Shown: one piece after another, positions 7,399-10,785 of the stretch | How the letters are laid out: each line of letters begins with the position of its first letter | Position numbering within the stretch: the stretch's first letter is position 1 | Source of the DNA: Clostridiales bacterium UBA6114 | Lineage (GTDB): Bacteria > Bacillota > Clostridia > Oscillospirales > Butyricicoccaceae | DNA: 10,785 nucleotides | Direction: 5' to 3' | Assembly: GCA_002423435.1 (NCBI GenBank) | Contig: DIWE01000027.1 | Span: 80,643 to 91,427 of the forward strand | Translations under genes and position numbers: made by a program | The notes under the pieces: generated by a model | What the model was told of the DNA's origin: nothing | The model's database searches: none | Seen by the model: the letters and a program-made list of their open reading frames with translations, nothing else

Positions 7399-7746
7399 GC
7401 GAGTAAGCCGAACAGCCGCGTGTACAAATGGCCGAAAGGCCGTATGCGAGGAAAGTCCGGGCTCCACAGGGCAGGATAGCGGATAACGTCCGCCGAAGGC
7501 AACTTCAGGACAAGTGCAACAGAGAAATACCGCCGCGCTTTTGCGCGGTAAGGGTGGAAAGGCGGGGTAAGAGCCCACCGGACCTCATGGTAACATGAGG
7601 CCCCTGTAAACTCTATCCGGAGCAACACCCGATTGAGGACGATGGCTGGCCCGGCCGTCCCGATGAGGTGGCACGAGGTGCGCGGCGACGCGCATCCCAG
7701 ACAGATGGCTGTTCAAGACAGAACCCGGCTTACAGACTTACTCGTA
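7399..7746 (+). ncRNA. rnpB: RNase P RNA (bacterial, A-type-like)
   Basis: The catalytic RNA of RNase P, which removes 5' leaders from precursor tRNAs. The universal 5' core GAGGAAAGTCCGGGCTCC is at 7448-7465 and the matching 3' core ACAGAACCCGGCTTACAG at 7718-7735; these form P4 and its surroundings. The ends close as helix P1, with CGAGTAAG (7400-7407) pairing perfectly with CTTACTCG (7737-7744). The interior GGTAAGAGCCCACCGG block and the length of about 347 nt resemble the ancestral A type found in Clostridia rather than the Bacillus B type. The promoter immediately upstream is a perfect consensus and a terminator follows at once. Ends are set by P1 and the promoter and could be off by a few bases. 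Confidence 0.97.
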
Positions 7747-7755
7747 TTGATATGT

Positions 7756-7793
7756 AAAAGATTCGCAAACATGCGAATCTTTTGCTCTTTCTT
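7756..7793 (+). terminator. intrinsic terminator of rnpB
   Basis: A 12-bp stem (7756-7767 with 7772-7783, arms AAAAGATTCGCA) closes an AACA loop and is followed by a T-rich run GCTCTTTCTT. It lies 10 bases beyond the last paired base of RNase P RNA. The uracil-DNA glycosylase gene begins about 40 bases later and probably depends on leakage or its own weak promoter. Confidence 0.88.
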
Positions 7794-7833
7794 ATCCGGT
7801 ATGATTACTTGTTTTTTAGGGATGGTTGACACT

Positions 7834-8397
7834 ATGCGGGGTTGGGACGAACTGAAAAAAGCCTGTCTTGAATGCGAAAAATGCCTTCTTTGCAAAACCC
7901 GGAAAAGCGTCGTATTCGGGACCGGAAATCAAAGGGCAAAGCTGATGTTTATCGGGGAAGGCCCCGGCGAACAGGAGGATTTGAAAGGCGAACCTTTTGT
8001 CGGCCCCGCCGGCCGCCTTCTGGACGATATGCTCGCGGCAATCGGCCTTTTTAGGGACGAGGTCTATATCGCGAATATTGTCAAATGCCGCCCGCCCCAA
8101 AACCGCGACCCCCTTGCGCTTGAGCAGGATATGTGTATCGAATGGCTGCGAAACCAGGTTTTTTTGATCCGGCCCAAAATGATCGTCTGCCTTGGACGCA
8201 TCGCGGCATGCCGGATCATTGACCCGAATTTTAAGATTACAAGGGAACACGGCCGCATCATTGAGCGGAAGGGCTATGTGATTCTGTCGACTTATCACCC
8301 GGCGGCGCTTTTGCGAGACCCTTCGAAGCTTGAAGAGACCTTTGACGATTTGAAAATCATTGAGGCCGAATATCAAAAGATCTTAAAAGGAGCATAA
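7834..8397 (+). CDS. family 4 (iron-sulfur) uracil-DNA glycosylase
   Basis: This 187-residue enzyme should remove uracil from DNA, the first step of base excision repair. It has the two family motifs GEGPGEQED (41-49) and HPAALLR (155-161), with GEPFVGPAGRLL (52-63) between them. The four [4Fe-4S] cysteines of thermophilic relatives are matched by Cys14 and Cys17 (CEKC) and by Cys85 and Cys101, the last two separated by 15 residues as in the family. Two extra cysteines, 11 and 20, flank the first pair. The frame is open back to 7633, but that stretch is inside rnpB and its terminator, so it is not coding. I chose ATG 7834 because it gives the usual short WDEL...C N-terminus; ATG 7822 (four residues longer) is equally possible, and the ribosome site (AGGG at 7818-7821) is weak for both. 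Confidence 0.93.
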   Translation: MRGWDELKKACLECEKCLLCKTRKSVVFGTGNQRAKLMFIGEGPGEQEDLKGEPFVGPAGRLLDDMLAAIGLFRDEVYIANIVKCRPPQNRDPLALEQDMCIEWLRNQVFLIRPKMIVCLGRIAACRIIDPNFKITREHGRIIERKGYVILSTYHPAALLRDPSKLEETFDDLKIIEAEYQKILKGA

Positions 8398-8425
8398 AAA
8401 AGCCGTCCGGACAACCCGGACGGCT
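8396..8425 (-). terminator. intrinsic terminator pointing to the minus strand
   Basis: A 10-bp GC-rich stem (8401-8410 with 8416-8425, arms AGCCGTCCGG) encloses a 5-nt loop. Read on the minus strand it is followed at once by a run of five T (8400-8396), a classical terminator. Read on the plus strand it is followed only by CTTGACA, so it would stop glycosylase transcripts poorly. The orientation implies that the transcript starting near 8731 on the minus strand ends here. Confidence 0.75.
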
Positions 8426-8438
8426 CTTGACATACGAT

Positions 8439-8603
8439 CTATATTATGTATACCATGGCCGGATGCATTATAATAAAAGCGCCGATCGGAATTTTTATTC
8501 CAAAAGCCTTTCGGCTGTAAACAACGAAACCTTTCTCCTCCTGAATCGAATCAGTCCCGGCATCGGTTTTATTGTTTCCTTTTACGATCACACCCCTTTG
8601 CAT
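8439..8603 (-). CDS. possible small protein of 54 residues (ORF2 of the unknown unit)
   Basis: ATG 8603 follows AAAGGG (8608-8613) at a slightly short 4-nt spacing and opens a 54-codon frame. The stop at 8439 lies only 14 bases before the terminator stem, the position expected of the last codon of a real gene. The product is basic and polar for its first 30 residues and ends in a hydrophobic stretch (IPIGAFIIM, then MVYII). The same frame is open upstream as far as a TAA within the TTATAA at 8664-8669, without another good start. It overlaps the 37-codon ORF at 8569-8682 by 35 nt in a different frame. No family recognised; it may be non-coding sequence of a structured RNA. Confidence 0.3.
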   Translation of the reverse strand: MQRGVIVKGNNKTDAGTDSIQEEKGFVVYSRKAFGIKIPIGAFIIMHPAMVYII

Positions 8604-8682
8604 CCATCCCTTTGATTTGAGGAAAATCCACAGTCTGACAAATGCGTTTTCCGACCGGCGCTTTTATAACATCTTCGCCCAT
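8569..8682 (-). CDS. possible small protein of 37 residues (ORF1 of the unknown unit)
   Basis: ATG 8682 is preceded by AAAGGGTGAT (8687-8696), a fair Shine-Dalgarno at proper spacing, and lies about 50 nt inside the predicted transcript. The product starts MGEDVIKAPVGKRIC and ends in a basic CDRKRKQ tail. Its codons 5-11 form the left arm of the long RNA stem. Dropping one G from the four-G run at 8593-8596 would join residues 1-30 to ORF2 as a continuous 80-residue frame ending just before the terminator, so this may be the front half of a frameshifted gene. No family recognised. Confidence 0.3.
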   Translation of the reverse strand: MGEDVIKAPVGKRICQTVDFPQIKGMDAKGCDRKRKQ

Positions 8683-8737
8683 TGGAATCACCCTTTCATG
8701 TCAAATTTCTCTTTTCTCAAATCTCCTTTCTGGTTTT

Positions 8738-8766
8738 ATCATAGCGCTAGTTTTCTAAGTTGTCAA
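8738..8766 (-). promoter_or_regulatory. strong sigma-A type promoter for the unknown minus-strand unit
   Basis: TTGACA (8761-8766, perfect) and TATGAT (8738-8743, 5/6) are separated by exactly 17 nt on the minus strand, with start expected near 8731. This is the second-best promoter in the window after that of rnpB, yet no annotated gene lies on that strand downstream for more than 1 kb. It drives away from birA, whose ATG is at 8879. Confidence 0.8.
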
Positions 8767-8878
8767 TATTTTTTGCATTTCGATTTGTTAATATTATGTA
8801 AACTAATGTGGTGTTATTTTTTATGCTTACATTTCCAACAATTGATTTTTATAAAAGTCAGAAGAAAGGTGCTGCATC

Positions 8879-9859
8879 ATGGTAAAAGACAGAGTTTTAC
8901 GCATCTTGGAAGAAAACCGAGGATCGCTTGTTTCAGGAGGAGCTCTCGGCAGGTCGATCGGAGTATCCCGGACTGCCGTTTGGAAAGCAATCTCAACCTT
9001 GAAAGCGGAGGGATTCAATATCGAAATTCACAAAAGTGCCGGATATCGCCTGCATGCGTGCTGCGACAAGCTTTCGGCATGCGGTATCCACCATTATCTG
9101 AATACGAAAACGGCCGGCAGGGAGCTTCTTATTCTTGACTCCGTCCCTTCGACGAACTCCCATCTGCGAAAGCTCGCGGAAGGCGGGGTGCCGAACGGCA
9201 TGACCGTTGTCGCGGAAAGACAGACCTCGGGCCGGGGGCGGGTCAACCGAAATTTCTTCTCCCCTTCCTCCGGCATATATATGAGCGTTTTATTCCGGCC
9301 TGAGAAGCAGGACGTCATGCCCGAGCTTCTGACGATCGCGGCGGCCGTTTCCGTATCGGAGGCGATCGATTCCGTCTGCGGCGTCAAAAGCTCGATCAAG
9401 TGGGTAAACGACGTTTATATCGACGGAAAAAAAATCTGCGGGATTCTTACCGAGGGTGCAATCGAGGCGGAGAGCGGCGCTTTCTTCTATCTGATTTCCG
9501 GCATCGGAATCAATGTGTATACGCCGGAGGACGGTTTCCCCGAGGAGTTTCGGGATCGCGCGGCATCGATCGAAGAATTTTCCTCTAAATCCTTTATAAG
9601 GAACCAGCTGATCGCCGAGATCCTAAACCGGATCGAGGGGATTTATCTTGGGCTGTCCGCTGCGGAAAACAGGCGGTCGCTGATAGAGAGATACAAAGAG
9701 CGTCTGTTTATGCTCGGCGCCAAAATTACCGTTCTTACCGCCGGCGGAAGTTATCCCGCCGTTGCGCTCGACGTAAACGAAAGCGGAAATCTGATCGTCG
9801 AAAAGGAAGACGGCACAGTAGCGTCGTTATCTTCGGGAGAAATCTCCGTAAGGGTTTAA
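8879..9859 (+). CDS. birA: bifunctional biotin--[acetyl-CoA-carboxylase] ligase / biotin repressor
   Basis: It makes biotinyl-AMP and transfers biotin to the lysine of biotin carboxyl carrier domains; with its DNA-binding domain it can also repress biotin genes. Of 326 residues, 1-60 form a winged helix (GALGRSIGVSRTAVWKAISTL at 21-41, wing to GYRL). The central ligase domain carries SGRGRVNR (117-124), the biotinyl-AMP loop, then KWVNDVYIDGKKICGILTE (174-192) with the catalytic lysine, and ISGIGINV (206-213). The last 45 residues are the SH3-like C-terminal domain. Length fits the long, HTH-containing form. The start is ATG 8879 after AAAGGTG at 8865-8871. No biotin synthesis or transport gene is adjacent, so any regulatory target must lie elsewhere. 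Its own promoter is not clear; TTGCAT-N16-TATGTA near 8774-8801 is a weak candidate. Confidence 0.96.
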   Translation: MVKDRVLRILEENRGSLVSGGALGRSIGVSRTAVWKAISTLKAEGFNIEIHKSAGYRLHACCDKLSACGIHHYLNTKTAGRELLILDSVPSTNSHLRKLAEGGVPNGMTVVAERQTSGRGRVNRNFFSPSSGIYMSVLFRPEKQDVMPELLTIAAAVSVSEAIDSVCGVKSSIKWVNDVYIDGKKICGILTEGAIEAESGAFFYLISGIGINVYTPEDGFPEEFRDRAASIEEFSSKSFIRNQLIAEILNRIEGIYLGLSAAENRRSLIERYKERLFMLGAKITVLTAGGSYPAVALDVNESGNLIVEKEDGTVASLSSGEISVRV

Positions 9860-9868
9860 AGCAAGACA

Positions 9869-9971
9869 AAAAACCGCGCCCCCGACCGTCCGACATGCTG
9901 CTTTTATCGCGGCTCGGAGGTCGGGGGCGTTTCATTGCTGCGGGGAAGTTTGAAGGCTCGGCGCGGTTTTT
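9869..9971. terminator. nested two-way terminator between convergent birA and the XRE-cupin gene
   Basis: The inner hairpin pairs CGCCCCCGACC (9877-9887) with GGTCGGGGGCG (9919-9929) and is extended by TCCGA/TCGGA inside. It is followed by TTTCATTG on the plus strand, and by CGGTTTTTT on the minus strand. An outer stem pairs AAAAACCGCGC (9869-9879) with GCGCGGTTTTT (9961-9971); its left arm shares three bases with the inner stem and its right arm runs into the stop codon of the XRE-cupin gene. The inner stem is a strong minus-strand terminator and a reasonable plus-strand one. Confidence 0.8.
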
Positions 9972-10518
9972 ATTCATTGATCACGACGAGGAATTTCGCC
10001 TTTTTGCTGGACGCTTTCTGTCCATGAAGGGTTCTCGCATCAAAATAAATGCTGTCGCCCTTCTCAAGGAGGATCTCGCGGTCGCCGTATATCACCGTCA
10101 CCGAGCCCTCGAGCACGTAGTTGAATTCCTGGCCCGCGTGGCTGACCATTTCGGGAAGATGGTCGTGCTGTTCGATGTCCACGATCATCGGCTCCATATC
10201 GCGGCCGGCAAAATCGGACGCAAGGGATGTAAACTTATATCCCCTGTACCGCTCCACTTCCACGCCGTTTCCGCCCGCGACAACGGCGTAGTCGGTCGCC
10301 GCTGGCTCGACGCCGGTCAGGAGCACGGTTGGGTCTATATTTAAGATCGCCGCCACCAGATATATCACGCCGATTGTGATTTCGGCCGTACCGTCTTCAA
10401 AAGCGGAATATTCCTTCTCGGACATCTTGAGCTTCCCCGCGATTGCTTCGACGGAGATTCCGGCAAGCTCCCTGAATTTTTTGATTCTGCAAGAGATTTC
10501 CTTGATCTGGCTGTTCAT
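9970..10518 (-). CDS. XRE-family transcriptional regulator with C-terminal cupin sensor domain
   Basis: At 182 residues this is a typical HTH-cupin regulator. Residues 5-64 form a lambda-repressor-like helix-turn-helix (IKKFRELAGISVEAIAGKLKM, then the ITIGVIYLVAAILNI helix). A linker leads to a single cupin barrel at about 105-180 with GQEFNYVLEG (129-138) and KGDSIYFDARTLHG (153-166). Of the usual cupin metal triad, His127, Glu131 and His165 are kept, but the first His of the HxH pair is Val125, so the pocket may bind a small molecule without the standard metal site. Such proteins sense a metabolite and control nearby transport or catabolic genes. The start is ATG 10518 with GGGGGA about 7 nt upstream, and a promoter is visible. 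Its target gene is not in view to the right; it converges on birA. Family sure, ligand unknown. Confidence 0.93.
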   Translation of the reverse strand: MNSQIKEISCRIKKFRELAGISVEAIAGKLKMSEKEYSAFEDGTAEITIGVIYLVAAILNIDPTVLLTGVEPAATDYAVVAGGNGVEVERYRGYKFTSLASDFAGRDMEPMIVDIEQHDHLPEMVSHAGQEFNYVLEGSVTVIYGDREILLEKGDSIYFDARTLHGQKASSKKAKFLVVINE

Positions 10519-10554
10519 CTGACTTCCCCCAATTTGTATTAGCTTATCCTTATT

Positions 10555-10583
10555 AATTTATCCCATTCGCCGCCCGCTGTCAA
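10555..10583 (-). promoter_or_regulatory. promoter of the XRE-cupin regulator gene
   Basis: On the minus strand a perfect TTGACA (10578-10583) is followed after 17 nt by TAAATT (10555-10560), a 4/6 -10. The short leader to ATG 10518 holds the GGATAA motif twice (parts of 10541-10565), which could serve autoregulation; this is inference. Confidence 0.6.
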
Positions 10584-10680
10584 CGTCTGAATGGCTTTAC
10601 GGATAATTCCCCGGGAAATCTGCGAACGCCGGGTACCAAAAGAAGGCGTTGTTGCAAAATGCATAAATATAAAAATTTGC

Positions 10681-10785
10681 TGTGGTCAGGGCCCGTAGGG
10701 CGCGGGGGATAGTGTGAAAGGGGGCCGGCGAGGCCCTCTTTTGCGTCCAAACATCCGCCGCAGCGGCGTGCGCAGCACGGAGGGG
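10681..10785. repeat. GC-rich series of small hairpins at the window edge, repeat-like
   Basis: No gene is seen from 10584 to the end. The last 105 bases form successive small inverted repeats: GCCC-GTA-GGGC (10691-10701), a 10-bp stem with one G-U pair (10717-10726 with 10732-10741) followed by TGCG, a near-perfect palindrome CGCCGC-A-GCGGCG (10756-10768), and GTGC-GCA-GCAC (10768-10778). The 10717-10741 hairpin could end plus-strand transcription. The composition contrasts with the AT-rich stretch just before it (10640-10680). It resembles the dispersed GC-rich intergenic repeats of some clostridial genomes, but that cannot be shown from a single copy. Confidence 0.35.

Larger units (their letters stand above)
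8396..8731 (-). ncRNA. uncharacterised minus-strand transcript (small RNA or small-protein gene)
   Basis: A transcript of about 330 nt is predicted between the promoter at 8738-8766 and the terminator at 8396-8425. A long-range stem joins 8649-8665 to 8475-8491: 17 consecutive pairs in the minus-strand RNA with one G-U. The stem is extended outward by TTAT/ATAA and GATG/CATC pairs after small bulges, and it encloses about 157 nt. The span closed by the stem, near 200 nt, is in the range of structured regulatory RNAs such as 6S RNA. However, I could not fold the interior into the 6S rod, and I saw no tmRNA, SRP or riboswitch signature. The unit also carries two short ORFs described separately, so it may be an mRNA. 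It faces the 3' end of the glycosylase gene and diverges from birA. I do not recognise it. Confidence 0.4.

Noticed and set aside
7633..7833. Extension of the uracil-DNA glycosylase frame upstream to 7633
   Set aside because: This part is RNase P RNA and its terminator; the family has no such N-terminal extension.
8427..8454. TTGACA at 8427-8432 with TATACC 16 nt later, as a plus-strand promoter
   Set aside because: The -10 is poor and runs straight into the only ATG. TTGACA begins at the edge of the terminator stem, and no convincing gene follows.
8470..8668. 6S RNA or tmRNA identity for the unknown minus-strand RNA
   Set aside because: The length and closing stem would fit 6S, but I could not find the long interrupted rod with central bubble. 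No tRNA-like ends or ALAA-type tag for tmRNA are present.
8784..8806. Possible BirA operator (TTTGTTAA-N7-TAAACTAA) upstream of birA
   Set aside because: Only 6 of 8 half-site positions are symmetric, and the spacing is far shorter than the roughly 14-16 nt of known BirA operators.
8427..9138. Plus-strand frames of 62 and 188 codons between the glycosylase gene and birA
   Set aside because: The longer overlaps birA in another frame for about 260 bases, neither has a good ribosome site, and no domain is recognisable.
10649..10732. Short plus-strand peptide frame starting ATGCATAAATATAAA near 10658
   Set aside because: Only about 17 codons, no ribosome site, and it runs into the GC-rich hairpin region.

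Overview
The window looks like chromosomal DNA from an anaerobic Firmicute of class Clostridia. The evidence is the strong Shine-Dalgarno sites, textbook sigma-A promoters, a compact A-type RNase P RNA, and the protein families present (family 4 uracil-DNA glycosylase, BirA with an N-terminal HTH, M42 peptidases, XRE-cupin regulator). I cannot name the species. The genes show no clear sign of phage, plasmid or insertion-sequence origin.

Left arm (1-7148) is read entirely on the minus strand. From right to left it holds murD; three overlapping M42-family metallo-aminopeptidases; a sodium:solute symporter with its own promoter and a 3' hairpin; and the 5' part of an AMP-forming acyl-CoA synthetase-like gene that runs off the window. 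murD and the three peptidases are joined by a 1-nt gap and overlaps of 16 and 8 nt, so they are almost certainly one operon. No terminator is visible between the last peptidase and the symporter, so some read-through is possible. The symporter and synthetase upstream regions share a TTTATGTAG(C/T)ACGG element just after an AT-rich -10 box, which hints at common control.

Centre (7364-8425): rnpB (RNase P RNA) on the plus strand has a perfect TTGACA-N17-TATAAT promoter, diverges from murD and ends in a strong intrinsic terminator. It is followed by a Fe-S family 4 uracil-DNA glycosylase.

The 480-base gap between the glycosylase and birA is the least explained part. On the minus strand it carries a near-consensus promoter (TTGACA-N17-TATGAT), an intrinsic terminator pointing the same way, a 17-bp long-range RNA stem that pairs fully only in the minus-strand transcript, and two short overlapping ORFs in different frames. 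This is either a structured small RNA or a small-protein gene, possibly frameshifted. I recognise no known family.

Right arm (8879-10785): birA (biotin ligase/repressor, plus) converges on an XRE-cupin regulator gene (minus), with nested two-way terminator stems between them. The last ~100 bases form a GC-rich series of small hairpins, probably an intergenic repeat.
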